From UBA1930 sp943371535 (GTDB taxonomy: Bacteria > Bacteroidota > Bacteroidia > Chitinophagales > Chitinophagaceae), in assembly GCA_943371535.1 (NCBI GenBank), contig CALRVE020000007.1, forward strand, positions 60,162 through 124,161: a DNA stretch of 64,000 bases, in the 5' to 3' direction. The stretch's first letter is position 1. Every line of letters starts with the position of its first letter. The position numbers were made by a program, and so were the translations under genes. A model generated the notes under the pieces. The model ran no database searches. It was not told where the DNA came from and worked only from the letters and a program-made list of their open reading frames with translations. Below are positions 25,994 through 35,152 of this stretch, in pieces.

Positions 25994-26812
25994 ATGTTAA
26001 ATAAATTTAGTTTAGAAGGGAAAGTAATTATAGTTACAGGCGGAACAGGCATTTTAGGTAATGCAATGATTGATGCTATTGTAGAAGCTGGAGGTATTGT
26101 TGGAATTTTAGGAAGAAAAAAAGAAGTGGCCGAAGAAAGAGCAGCAGCTATAAATGCAAAAGGTGGTAAAGCCATTGCTTTGGTGGCCGATGTTATGAAT
26201 GTTGAACAGTTACAACAATGCAAGCAACAAGTATTAGATGCTTTTGGCAAAATTGATGGTTTGGTAAATGCTGCTGGTGGAATTATGCCTGAAGGCGTTT
26301 TACAGCCTACCGATGATATTTTTGCAATGAATGTTGAAGGCATGAAAAAAACAATGGAATTAAACTTATGGGGTACCATTATTCCTACACAAGTATTTGG
26401 TGAAGCCATTGTAAAAACAGCGGGTAAAGGAAGCATTGTAAACATATCATCAATGAACAGTAAAAGAGCTATAACAAAAGTATTGGGCTACAATATTGGC
26501 AAAGCTGCGGTAGATTGTTATAACCAATGGTATGCTGTTGAATTAGCTAACAGATATGGCGATAAAATTAGAATGAATGCAATTGCTCCAGGGTTCTTTT
26601 TAACAGAACAAAATAAAAATTTATTAACTACACCCGATGGTGGTTACACAGAACGTGGCAACTTAGTTATAAAACAAACACCCTTCAAACGTTTTGGCAA
26701 TCCAACCGAATTACAAGGTGCACTAGTTTGGCTACTAAGTGATGCAAGTGAATTTGTAACAGGTTCTATGGTTTGTGTAGATGGAGGATTTAGTATTTTT
26801 GGAGGCGTATAA
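25994..26812 (+). CDS. SDR oxidoreductase, uronate pathway (D-mannonate oxidoreductase- or KduD-like)
   Basis: A 272-residue classical short-chain dehydrogenase: TGGTGILGNAM nucleotide-binding motif at about 15-25, NAAGG near 90, Ser in NISSMNSKRA, catalytic Tyr and Lys in YNIGKAAVDCY. The segment NAIAPGFFLTEQNKNLL and the ending GSMVCVDGGFSIFGGV match Bacteroidota SDRs annotated as D-mannonate oxidoreductase or fructuronate reductase. Beside kduI it would be expected to reduce 2,5-diketo-3-deoxygluconate to KDG, as KduD does. I cannot decide between the two substrates. It is the third gene of the operon. Confidence 0.8.
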   Translation: MLNKFSLEGKVIIVTGGTGILGNAMIDAIVEAGGIVGILGRKKEVAEERAAAINAKGGKAIALVADVMNVEQLQQCKQQVLDAFGKIDGLVNAAGGIMPEGVLQPTDDIFAMNVEGMKKTMELNLWGTIIPTQVFGEAIVKTAGKGSIVNISSMNSKRAITKVLGYNIGKAAVDCYNQWYAVELANRYGDKIRMNAIAPGFFLTEQNKNLLTTPDGGYTERGNLVIKQTPFKRFGNPTELQGALVWLLSDASEFVTGSMVCVDGGFSIFGGV

Positions 26813-26831
26813 CAAAATGAATTATTAAAAT

Positions 26832-26865
26832 AAAAAATGCTGTAGAAAAATCTACAGCATTTTTT
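26832..26865. terminator. Bidirectional terminator after the kduI operon
   Basis: Perfect 15-bp stem, aaaaaatgctgtaga with tctacagcatttttt, with a 4-nt loop, between convergent genes. Confidence 0.9.
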
Positions 26866-26888
26866 ATTGAATCAAGATTCAAACAATA

Positions 26889-28064
26889 TTAATCTACTTT
26901 CACTTTCAATACATCACTCACTAAACCATTATTGCTGAAACGTAAATAATACAAACCAGCAGTTTTAGGGGCTTTAATGGTAAATACAGAAGTACCAGAA
27001 ATATGTTGATAATTTTGAGTTGCCACTCGTTTACCATCTTGTGTAAACAATTCGGCAACATAACTTGTGTTTGCATCGTTGTTAATTGAAACACGAATAA
27101 TATCTTTTGTTGGATTACTCATTAACTCTAACGATTTTCTAGTAGATGTTCTTAACAAAATAGAATTACTATAAGCATAAGCTCCATCTTTATCTACTAA
27201 TTTCAATCTATACCAAGTATTCTTTGTAATAGCTGTACTTGCAGCATAACTACTATTACTGCCTTTTGCTGTAACTGATGCTACTTTAGTCCACTCAAGA
27301 GCATTTGCACTTGCCTCAACATCGTAATGACTAAAATTTACTTCGGTAGTAGATAACCAAGTAATATTGGCTACATTATTTTTAATATCTCCTTTTAAAA
27401 ACCCTAAGCTAGCAGGCATACTAACATTGGTAACATAGTTACTTAAAGAGGTACTACTTTGTGGTGGGTTCCAACCAGTACTATTGTTATCGTTTGGTAT
27501 TGCATCAAAACAACCATGATCATTTGCATTTCCACCAATAATAAATTGCACATCGCAAATTATACCAAAACCAATAGTTGAACGTGGTACTCTTATTTCT
27601 AAGAACCCATTGTTCGAGCCATCAAATACACCTTTTACTTCTGTTCCACCAGCATTTACATTTGTACCTAAACCAGTCCATGCAGTACCATTCCAAACAT
27701 GATATTCGGCATAATTACCACCAGCAATATCTCCTCTAAATAAGAAATCTGGCTTATTGGTATGGTTATAAGTTATTTGACGACCCCAAGAATCTGTACT
27801 TCCACCACCTGCTTTAGTATTCACTGCAAAAACAAATTGCTGCCAGTTTTGTGCAGTACACTCAGCTCCAAAATAAACATAGTTGTTATCGTAGGTTACA
27901 TATAATTTTTTGGCATTCGCATCGCCCCAACCAGCTGTTCCATTACCAACAGCAACTTCAGTTCCCCAACCTTCAGAAGCACTGTAAACTCCGTTAATAA
28001 CGGGTGTTCCAGCAAAAACAAATCCTGTAAAAAATACAGAAAAAAGAGTAAAGATTTTTTTCAT
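26889..28064 (-). CDS. Secreted protein with T9SS sorting domain
   Basis: A 391-residue exported protein of unknown function. The start at 28064 gives a signal peptide (MKKIFTLFSVFFTGFVFAG); the frame is open to 28208, but that extension would run into the divergent gldF gene. The mature N-terminal half (INGVYSASEGWGTEV, YVTYDNNYVYFGAE) resembles carbohydrate-binding or DOMON-like beta sandwiches of extracellular Bacteroidota proteins. A fibronectin-like part follows and the C-terminus is a type IX sorting domain (ELMSNPTKDIIRVS...GLYYLRFSN). The nearby kduI operon and GldFG fit a surface enzyme or binding protein. Confidence 0.78.
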   Translation of the reverse strand: MKKIFTLFSVFFTGFVFAGTPVINGVYSASEGWGTEVAVGNGTAGWGDANAKKLYVTYDNNYVYFGAECTAQNWQQFVFAVNTKAGGGSTDSWGRQITYNHTNKPDFLFRGDIAGGNYAEYHVWNGTAWTGLGTNVNAGGTEVKGVFDGSNNGFLEIRVPRSTIGFGIICDVQFIIGGNANDHGCFDAIPNDNNSTGWNPPQSSTSLSNYVTNVSMPASLGFLKGDIKNNVANITWLSTTEVNFSHYDVEASANALEWTKVASVTAKGSNSSYAASTAITKNTWYRLKLVDKDGAYAYSNSILLRTSTRKSLELMSNPTKDIIRVSINNDANTSYVAELFTQDGKRVATQNYQHISGTSVFTIKAPKTAGLYYLRFSNNGLVSDVLKVKVD

Positions 28065-28083
28065 AACAATCATTTTTAAGTTT

Positions 28084-28104
28084 AGTGTGTACAAAATACA
28101 CACT
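28084..28104. repeat. Perfect palindrome in the T9SS/gldF divergent spacer
   Basis: Arms agtgtgta and tacacact around caaaa. It could be an operator or, read rightward, a weak hairpin followed by T residues; no gene is transcribed into it from the left. Confidence 0.4.
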
Positions 28105-28145
28105 TTTTTATTACAAAAAAATATTTCTTCAAAAAAATTATCATT

Positions 28146-28153
28146 TAGCTTTA
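28146..28153 (+). promoter_or_regulatory. Candidate -7 element directly before gldF
   Basis: TAGCTTTA, one base off TAnnTTTG, ends 5 nt before the ATG at 28159, implying a nearly leaderless transcript if used. Confidence 0.3.
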
Positions 28154-28158
28154 CCGCC

Positions 28159-28881
28159 ATGTGGATGATATGTAAAAAAGAATGGCAACAATTTTTTAGT
28201 AACCTCACCGGCTACATGATTATTATAGTGTTTTTAGTAGCAAATGGTCTAGCTCTATTTGTATTTGAAGGCAATATTTTTTCGTTTGGCTATGCCACTT
28301 TAGATCGATTTTTTCAATTAGCTCCATGGATTTTATTGTTACTTATTCCGGCAGTAACCATGCGTAGCTTTGCCGACGAATTTAAACAAGGCACTTACGA
28401 AGTATTAAATACTTTGCCATTAACTAATAGAAATATTGTTTGGGGCAAATTTTGGGGGAACTTTTTAGTAATAGCAATTGCCTTGTTGCCTACCTTTTTG
28501 TACATTTTTTCTATTCAGCAATTATCGGTTGGTGCAGGTTTAGATATTGGTGCTACACTTGGTGCCTATATTGGCTTGTTTTTTTTAGCCGCCGTTTTCA
28601 CTGCAATTGGCGTATGTGCAAGCAGCTTTACCAACAATGCTGTAATTGCATTTATTGTTAGCTTAATTGCATGTGCATTATTGTACTATGGCTTTAATGC
28701 AATAAGTAAGCTATCCTTATTTAGTGGAGGACTAGATTATTATATCGAAATGGCAGGAATAGATTATCACTATTCTAGCATTAGCCGTGGAGTAATTGAT
28801 ACAAGAAACATTATATATTTTCTTAGCATTACCATTATGCTGCTTTTTATTACCGAAAGAAATTTGAGTAAGAAAATTTAA
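28159..28881 (+). CDS. gldF: Gliding-motility ABC transporter permease GldF
   Basis: Membrane permease of the GldAFG ABC transporter, which supports gliding in Flavobacterium. The 240-residue protein has about six hydrophobic helices (for example YMIIIVFLVANGLALFVF, WILLLLIPAV, NFLVIAIALLPTFLYIF) and the conserved MRSFADEFKQGTYEVLNTLPL loop of ABC-2 type permeases. I start at MWMICKKEW (28159); a TTG-initiated frame from 28087 would extend into the promoter region. The gldG partner follows 57 bp downstream. The ATPase gldA is not in the window. Confidence 0.9.
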   Translation: MWMICKKEWQQFFSNLTGYMIIIVFLVANGLALFVFEGNIFSFGYATLDRFFQLAPWILLLLIPAVTMRSFADEFKQGTYEVLNTLPLTNRNIVWGKFWGNFLVIAIALLPTFLYIFSIQQLSVGAGLDIGATLGAYIGLFFLAAVFTAIGVCASSFTNNAVIAFIVSLIACALLYYGFNAISKLSLFSGGLDYYIEMAGIDYHYSSISRGVIDTRNIIYFLSITIMLLFITERNLSKKI

Positions 28882-28938
28882 GCGTAACCATATTCATATT
28901 GTTCACTTTTTTCCAAACTCAACGAAACATTCATAAAC

Positions 28939-30639
28939 ATGCAAAAAATATTGGTACATAAATTTGGTTGGATTTTTCTGATTGCTGCATTGGTAATCAT
29001 TAATTTTTTAGCAAGTTTACTTCATTATAAAATTGATTTAACCAAAGAAAGTAGATATACCATTAGCAAAAGCACAAAAACTGCATTAAAACAATTAGAC
29101 GATAAAGTAGAAGTAATTATTTTTTTAGAAGGCAACCTACCATCGGGTTTTCAAAAATTAGCCAATACCACCAACGATTTTTTACAACTCTTAAAAGAAA
29201 ATAGTAATAAAATTAATTATCGTTTTATTTCTCCTGACGATGATATGGAAGATGCTGATAAAAAATATCAAGATACTTTAATTGCAATGGGTGCAACACC
29301 TATAAACCTTACAGTACAAATAAAACAAGGACAAGAGCAACGTTTAATTTTCCCTTACGCTTGGGTTAAATATCAAGATAAAACCGAACTGATTAATTTA
29401 TACAATGGCCAAAGCCGATTAATTACACAAGATGAAATTAATGGTGCCGAAGCAATGATGGAATATAAATTTCTAAAAACAATTGATGCTTTTACAAGTA
29501 AGCAAAAGCCTTTAGTAGCCTACACAATTGGTAATGGCGAACCTACCAATATTACCACTTACGATATTTTACAAACCTTGCAGAAAGATTATACCTTATT
29601 TACTTTCGACCTAAACAAAAGAGCAATAATACCAGATACATTTAATGTATTAATGATTGTTAAACCTACTTTACAATTTAGTGAAGATGAAAAGTTGAAA
29701 ATTGATCAATACCTATTACGTGGCGGAAAAGTGATATGTTTTATTGATAATTTAAATGCCGAACAAGATAGTTTAAGCCTACAACAAGAGTTAGTTGCTT
29801 ACGATAGAAACTTAAACTTAACCGATTTGTTTTTTAAATATGGCATTCGAATTAATACCGATTTAGTGATGGATTTGCAGTGCGATTTTATGCCATTTGC
29901 AGTTGGTGGAACACCCGATAAACCTCAATACGAATTTTTAAAATGGAATTACTATCCGTTGTTTGAAAGCAAAAACAATCATCCAATTAATAAAAATCTA
30001 GGCTTAATTGCAGGTCGTTTTGTTAATTCAATTGATACAGTTAAAGCCAATAATATTACTAAAACAATTTTACTCTCTTCATCGGCAAACTCAAGAAAAT
30101 TAGGCACTCCAGCAATTATTAGCTTAAATGAAAACAGAAATACACCCGAAGACGATTTATACAAACAAACATCTATTCCTACTGCTGTTTTATTAGAAGG
30201 CAGTTTTACTTCTTTGTATAAAAACAGAATTACTCAACAACAAATCGATAGTTTACAAGCATTGGGTGCCCCTTTTGTTGCAGAAAGTATAGGTAATGGA
30301 AAAATGATTGTGGTAGCCGATGGCGATATTGTTTTAAACAATGCATCGCAAAAGCAAGGTCCTTTGCCTATGGGCATGAATTTGTATACAGTTGGTACAC
30401 AATATGAGTATCAATTTGCCAACAGAGAATTTTTACTCAATTCACTTGAATACTTAACCAATAAACAGGGAATTATTGAAGCAAGAAATAAAGAGTTAGT
30501 TTTACGTTTATTAAATGGCAAACAAGTTGAGGAAGAACAATTAACCTGGCAAATCATCAACATTGCATTACCAATTGCACTAATTATTTTATTGGGTTTT
30601 GGTTATCAACAAATTCGCCGAAAAAAACACGCTGCTTAA
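28939..30639 (+). CDS. gldG: Gliding-motility ABC transporter subunit GldG
   Basis: Partner of GldF; 566 residues. It has an N-terminal membrane helix (about 10-30), a large periplasmic domain beginning with the conserved LTKESRYTISKSTKTALKQL and containing the PLVAYTIGNGEPTN and GGKVICFIDN segments, and a C-terminal membrane helix (IALPIALIILLGFGYQQIRRKK) with a basic tail. This is the full Bacteroidota GldG arrangement. Together with T9SS cargo genes and Wzi/RemB-like proteins nearby, it supports a gliding or T9SS-equipped organism, although GldFG also occur in non-gliding relatives. Confidence 0.92.
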   Translation: MQKILVHKFGWIFLIAALVIINFLASLLHYKIDLTKESRYTISKSTKTALKQLDDKVEVIIFLEGNLPSGFQKLANTTNDFLQLLKENSNKINYRFISPDDDMEDADKKYQDTLIAMGATPINLTVQIKQGQEQRLIFPYAWVKYQDKTELINLYNGQSRLITQDEINGAEAMMEYKFLKTIDAFTSKQKPLVAYTIGNGEPTNITTYDILQTLQKDYTLFTFDLNKRAIIPDTFNVLMIVKPTLQFSEDEKLKIDQYLLRGGKVICFIDNLNAEQDSLSLQQELVAYDRNLNLTDLFFKYGIRINTDLVMDLQCDFMPFAVGGTPDKPQYEFLKWNYYPLFESKNNHPINKNLGLIAGRFVNSIDTVKANNITKTILLSSSANSRKLGTPAIISLNENRNTPEDDLYKQTSIPTAVLLEGSFTSLYKNRITQQQIDSLQALGAPFVAESIGNGKMIVVADGDIVLNNASQKQGPLPMGMNLYTVGTQYEYQFANREFLLNSLEYLTNKQGIIEARNKELVLRLLNGKQVEEEQLTWQIINIALPIALIILLGFGYQQIRRKKHAA

Positions 30640-30655
30640 TTTTATTTTATAAAAT

Positions 30656-31651
30656 ATGACAACACATCAAATCGTTTATTTAGTTTTTGGAATTGTAGTA
30701 GTAGTTGCACTAGTTTTTGATTTAGGCCTACTTAATAAAAAAAATAAAATCATAACCATAAAAGCAGCATTAATGCAAACCCTTTTATGGGTAAGTTTGG
30801 CTTTGGGTTTCTTTGTCTTTTTATGGATTGAAGGAGCGAAGTTGAGTGCAGAAAACGCTATTATCCCTGTAAAAAATAATTTACAATTGGCATTAGAATT
30901 CTTAAGTGCTTACTTAATGGAATGGAGTTTAAGCATAGATAATATATTTGTATTTATACTTATTTTTTCAGCTTTTAGTGTAAAAGAAAAGTTTTATGGC
31001 AGAGTATTACTATTAGGTATTTTAATGGCCATTATTTTTAGAATTGTATTTATAACAGTGGGTGTTGCATTGGTTGAAAAGTTTGAATGGGTATTGTACA
31101 TATTTGGTGTTTTTTTATTATATACAGGTTACAAAATGTTTAGCTCTACCAGCGAGGAAGAATTTAAACCGCAAGACAGTAAAATTTATAAATTCATGCA
31201 ACGTTTTTTGCCATTGGTTCCACACGATGGCGATGGTAAATATATTATTAGAGAAAATGGCAAACCAGCTTATACTACTTTATTTGTTGTGGTAATTATG
31301 TTGGCAGCTATTGATTTAGTGTTTGCTTTAGATTCAATTCCAGCAGTAATGGGTATTTCTAAAGATCCAATGATTATTTACACCTCTAATATATTTGCTG
31401 TTTTGGGTTTGCGTAGCTTATTCTTTTTACTAAGAGGTGCTGTGTCTAAGTTCGATTATTTACAACAAGGTATTGCTATTGTATTGGTATTTATTGGTGC
31501 TAAAATGTTAGGAGAACATTATATTAGTGCATGGATTAGTAAACCAACACAAGTAGCCATATCACTATTTATTATTTTAGTTTGTATTAGTGGTTCAATT
31601 TTTTACTCCATTTTTATGAACAAAAAAGGACTTCCAAAAGAAGTAGAATAA
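30656..31651 (+). CDS. TerC family integral membrane protein
   Basis: A 331-residue polytopic membrane protein with the TerC signatures LEWSLSIDNIFVF near residue 90 and AAIDLVFALDSIPAV near 220, whose acidic residues are thought to bind metal ions. Relatives are linked to tellurite resistance or to manganese export and metal loading of secreted proteins (Alx/TerC). Substrate is not known here. It lies 17 bp after gldG in the same direction, so co-transcription with gldFG is possible. Confidence 0.88.
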   Translation: MTTHQIVYLVFGIVVVVALVFDLGLLNKKNKIITIKAALMQTLLWVSLALGFFVFLWIEGAKLSAENAIIPVKNNLQLALEFLSAYLMEWSLSIDNIFVFILIFSAFSVKEKFYGRVLLLGILMAIIFRIVFITVGVALVEKFEWVLYIFGVFLLYTGYKMFSSTSEEEFKPQDSKIYKFMQRFLPLVPHDGDGKYIIRENGKPAYTTLFVVVIMLAAIDLVFALDSIPAVMGISKDPMIIYTSNIFAVLGLRSLFFLLRGAVSKFDYLQQGIAIVLVFIGAKMLGEHYISAWISKPTQVAISLFIILVCISGSIFYSIFMNKKGLPKEVE

Positions 31652-31740
31652 TAATATGTACGATGCTATATAATTATTATTAGGCTTCTCTCAATAGTTA
31701 TTAGGAGGTACGTTCAGTTCAATACTCAACATAATAAAAT

Positions 31741-34194
31741 TTGAGCTATACTATTCAACATATTGCAACAACTATTGGTGCTTCTAATGTACCATTGATA
31801 CAAGCCAATATTGAACAATTATTAATTGATAGCCGTAAACTCATTTTCCCAACAACTTCTTTGTTTTTTGCATTACAAAGCAACAGAAGAAATGGTCATG
31901 CTTTTATCGAAGAAGTATATGAACGTGGTGTAAGAAACTTTGTAATAGATAGTTCCATTGACACTACTAAATTTTCAAATACCAATTTTTTAAAGGTTAA
32001 AAACACATTAACTGCTTTACAAAGTTTAGCATCATATCATCGTACTCAATTCAATATTCCTGTTATTGGTATTACGGGTAGTAACGGAAAAACCATTGTA
32101 AAAGAATGGCTGTATCAATTGCTTTCAACAGATTATACTATTATTCGTAGCCCACGTAGTTATAACTCTCAAATTGGTGTACCCTTAAGTGTTTGGCAAA
32201 TGAACAATAGCCACACACTAGCCATATTTGAAGCAGGTATTTCTACTGTTAAGGAGATGCAACAATTGCAAAAAATCATTCAACCAACTATTGGTATTTT
32301 AACCAATATTGGTAATGCACATGACGAAGGATTTAGCAATTCAAGTGAAAAATTAAACGAAAAAATTAAACTCTTTTCAAACACTCCCTATACAATCGCA
32401 AGATCAAAAGATGTAGCAATTATAAAAGACAAAAACAACTTTAAAACTTGGGGCGAAAATGCTAGCAATAATTATACAATTCATGAAATAAAACATAATA
32501 GCAATAACTCTGTTGTTACACTAATTTATAAAGAACAATCACTACATTTTACCATTCCATTTATCGATTCTGCAAGTATTGAAAATGCGATTACTTGCAT
32601 TTGTGTATTATTAGAATTGAGTGTTGATGCTACAATAATTCAACAACGCATATTACAACTACAGCCTGTAGAAATGCGTATGCAACTAAAAAAAGCAGTA
32701 AACAACTGTTCAATATTAAACGATAGTTACAGCAACGATTTAGCTTCTTTAAGCATTGCATTAGATTATTTATTACAACAATCGGGCAATCAAAAAACAA
32801 CAGTTATTTTATCAGATATTTTACAATCTGGGCTTTCTACCGAAGTACTGTACACACAAGTTGCAGCTGAACTTAAACAAAGAAATATTCATCAACTAAT
32901 TGCAATTGGTGAGCAACTGTTCAATCATCAGCATTTATTTTCAACTTCTGTTCAGCAAGCTACTTTTTATATTTCGGTACAAGATTTTTTTGCTCAAACA
33001 ACTACCCACTATTTTAAAGATGAATTTATATTACTGAAAGGTGCAAGAATATTTGCTTTTGAAACCATTAGTAAATGGCTAGAACAAAAAGTACATCAAA
33101 CAGTACTAGAAATTAATTTATCGGCAATGGCTTACAATTTAAAAGTTTACCAAAACTTTTTGCAACCCACTACCAAATTAATGGCAATGGTAAAAGCATT
33201 TAGTTACGGCAGTGGTAGTGCCGAAGTAGCTAGGTTATTACAATACCATAAAATTGATTATTTAGCTGTTGCCTATGCCGATGAAGGTGTTGAATTACGT
33301 AAAGCTGGTATTAGCCTACCAATTATGGTGATGAATGCCGATGAAGCTTCTTTTGATGTTTTAATTGAATATAATTTAGAGCCAGAGATTTATTCTTTCA
33401 ATATTTACCAAGCTTTTCATACCTATTTAATGCAACAAGCAATTGTACAATTTCCAGTACATGTAAAATTAAACACGGGCATGAATCGTTTGGGTTTTGA
33501 TGAGGCAGACGTAAGTGCACTTGCAACTCTTTTACAACAACAGTCAACCATGAAAGTGCAATCGGTTTTTTCTCATTTCACTAGCAGTGAAAACGAAGCA
33601 CATGACACATTTACACAACAACAAGCACAATCGTTCATTCAATCTTGCCATTACTTACAACAACAATTAGGCTATAACTTTATTAAACACATTGCCAATA
33701 CAGCAGGCATTTTTAGGCACCCTCAATACCAACTAGATATGGTTCGTTTGGGTATTGGTTTATATGGTGTTGATAGTGCTAATGGAAAAGATATTCATTT
33801 ACAAACAGTAGCTACTTTAAAAACAACAATTGCACAAATTAGAACTGTTAAAGCAGGTGATACAGTAGGTTATAATAAAAAAGGAACTATTGTAAAAGAC
33901 AGTAAAATTGCCACCATAAGAATTGGTTATGCCGATGGATTTAATAGAAAATTAAGCAATGGAATTGGTTCGGTGTACGTAAATAAACAATTTGCACCAA
34001 TTGTTGGCAACGTGTGTATGGATATGGCTATGATTGATATTACTGCAATAGAAGATGTGCAAGAAGGAGATACTGTAGAAATTTTTGGTTCAAATTTATC
34101 TGTACAAGAAGTAGCTAAAAAATGTGATACTATTGCTTACGAAATTATGACATCAATTAGTCAGCGTGTAAAACGTATTTATATAGAAGAATAA
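31741..34194 (+). CDS. murF: Bifunctional MurF ligase / alanine racemase
   Basis: An 817-residue fusion typical of Bacteroidota. Residues 1-450 are MurF (UDP-MurNAc-tripeptide:D-Ala-D-Ala ligase) with the ATP loop GITGSNGKT at 110-118 and the conserved YNSQIGVPLSVW. Residues from about 455 are alanine racemase, with PLP lysine K485 in MVKAFSYGSG and catalytic Tyr Y711 in VGYNKKG; the 226-residue distance equals that in standard racemases. Coupling D-Ala supply to the D-Ala-D-Ala ligation makes sense for wall synthesis. The start is a TTG: an in-frame stop lies two codons upstream, and MurF alignment leaves no later Met as a candidate. Confidence 0.93.
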   Translation: MSYTIQHIATTIGASNVPLIQANIEQLLIDSRKLIFPTTSLFFALQSNRRNGHAFIEEVYERGVRNFVIDSSIDTTKFSNTNFLKVKNTLTALQSLASYHRTQFNIPVIGITGSNGKTIVKEWLYQLLSTDYTIIRSPRSYNSQIGVPLSVWQMNNSHTLAIFEAGISTVKEMQQLQKIIQPTIGILTNIGNAHDEGFSNSSEKLNEKIKLFSNTPYTIARSKDVAIIKDKNNFKTWGENASNNYTIHEIKHNSNNSVVTLIYKEQSLHFTIPFIDSASIENAITCICVLLELSVDATIIQQRILQLQPVEMRMQLKKAVNNCSILNDSYSNDLASLSIALDYLLQQSGNQKTTVILSDILQSGLSTEVLYTQVAAELKQRNIHQLIAIGEQLFNHQHLFSTSVQQATFYISVQDFFAQTTTHYFKDEFILLKGARIFAFETISKWLEQKVHQTVLEINLSAMAYNLKVYQNFLQPTTKLMAMVKAFSYGSGSAEVARLLQYHKIDYLAVAYADEGVELRKAGISLPIMVMNADEASFDVLIEYNLEPEIYSFNIYQAFHTYLMQQAIVQFPVHVKLNTGMNRLGFDEADVSALATLLQQQSTMKVQSVFSHFTSSENEAHDTFTQQQAQSFIQSCHYLQQQLGYNFIKHIANTAGIFRHPQYQLDMVRLGIGLYGVDSANGKDIHLQTVATLKTTIAQIRTVKAGDTVGYNKKGTIVKDSKIATIRIGYADGFNRKLSNGIGSVYVNKQFAPIVGNVCMDMAMIDITAIEDVQEGDTVEIFGSNLSVQEVAKKCDTIAYEIMTSISQRVKRIYIEE

Positions 34195-34206
34195 ACCATT
34201 ATTATT

Positions 34207-34410
34207 ATGCATTTCATGAGCTATTTTACCATTATACTATTAATTATTGGTGTGATTGTATTTGTTGTAAAAGCCTATAACATATACAGATTTGGAATGC
34301 ACAAGACCTATTCACTTACCGGCAAACAAATGTTGTTACAATATTTGTTGCTCATTTTACTAGCACTATCTATCATTTCAAGGCATTGGGAAAAATTGAT
34401 GCAATCTTAA
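34207..34410 (+). CDS. Small membrane protein, unknown
   Basis: A 67-residue protein with two predicted membrane helices (FTIILLIIGVIVFVVKAYNI and MLLQYLLLILLALSIIS) joined by a short basic loop. I do not recognise a family. It follows murF-alr by 12 bp in the same direction, so it is probably in the same transcript. Its stop codon overlaps by four bases the stop of the convergent thioredoxin-like gene. A start at 34216 (second Met) is also possible. Membrane-helix periodicity and close spacing support it as real. Confidence 0.6.
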   Translation: MHFMSYFTIILLIIGVIVFVVKAYNIYRFGMHKTYSLTGKQMLLQYLLLILLALSIISRHWEKLMQS

Positions 34411-35066
34411 TGTTGCAGTTGTGTAAAAGCCTTTTTAAAATTTGCTCGATGTGGCTTAAACTGCTCAAAAAAACTGTTCAATAAAGTAGATGCACTTTTT
34501 TGAATTTTTCCAGTCAATAATTTTTCTCCTTGCTCATCAAAAATTTTTTTTGCTGCAGTAACACCTATGTTTTGTGAAGCTGCAAACAATATAAAATCAA
34601 TTTTACCTAATTCAGATGGATAAGGAGTATTCTCAATATCTAATATTCCGGCTGCATTAAAAATTCTATAGGTAGGATAATTGCCTCCTGCCAAAACTAT
34701 TTCATAGGTACTTGCTGGGCTATATAAATGTATTGCTTTGGGCATTTGCAATTGCTGTAAAGCCAATTTCCAATCGGCTGTTGTTTGTTTAAAACTAATG
34801 GTTACAAAAACAATATTGCTATCCATTTTCATAGCACTTAAACGTTGTTGCAATAAAGCCGAATAAGGCATTTCTGCTCTACAAGGTGGGCATGCAGGAA
34901 ACCAACAATCTACAAACACCACTTTACCTTTTAATTGCTCCAAATTAAATTTATTACCACTTGTATCTTCAAAACGAAATTGCTGTAAAGCAAAATTTTT
35001 TACTTGTGCTTGTAATACAACACATACGAAACATAAAACACCTACCAATAAACCTATTTTTTTCAT
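34407..35066 (-). CDS. TlpA/ResA-like thioredoxin-fold protein
   Basis: A 219-residue exported redox protein. It has a signal peptide (MKKIGLLVGVLCFVCVVLQAQ) and a thioredoxin fold with the active-site motif WFPACPPCRAEMP near residues 55-67 (C-P-P-C) and a cis-Pro region at GGNYPTYRIF. Such proteins act in the periplasm as thiol-disulfide reductants or in cytochrome c or envelope maintenance. The C-terminal 60 residues beyond the fold are family-variable. It is convergent with and overlaps the preceding small membrane protein, and divergent from lspA. Confidence 0.85.
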   Translation of the reverse strand: MKKIGLLVGVLCFVCVVLQAQVKNFALQQFRFEDTSGNKFNLEQLKGKVVFVDCWFPACPPCRAEMPYSALLQQRLSAMKMDSNIVFVTISFKQTTADWKLALQQLQMPKAIHLYSPASTYEIVLAGGNYPTYRIFNAAGILDIENTPYPSELGKIDFILFAASQNIGVTAAKKIFDEQGEKLLTGKIQKSASTLLNSFFEQFKPHRANFKKAFTQLQH

Positions 35067-35099
35067 AAAGTTTAAAGATAAGTGAAGCTTTTCAAATGA

Positions 35100-35130
35100 T
35101 TTAAGCCACTACTCATTTCCCCTATCTTTG
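35100..35130 (+). promoter_or_regulatory. Promoter of lspA
   Basis: TTTA at 35100-35103, a 19-nt spacer and TATCTTTG at 35123-35130, an exact -7 match. The predicted leader is only about 15 nt to the GTG start. Confidence 0.6.
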
Positions 35131-35152
35131 CCCATCTAAAAAATGGCATACA

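Noticed and set aside
35143..35152. ATG at 35143 as the lspA start
   Set aside because: It is out of frame with the protease; GTG at 35153 is in frame and places the first membrane helix correctly.
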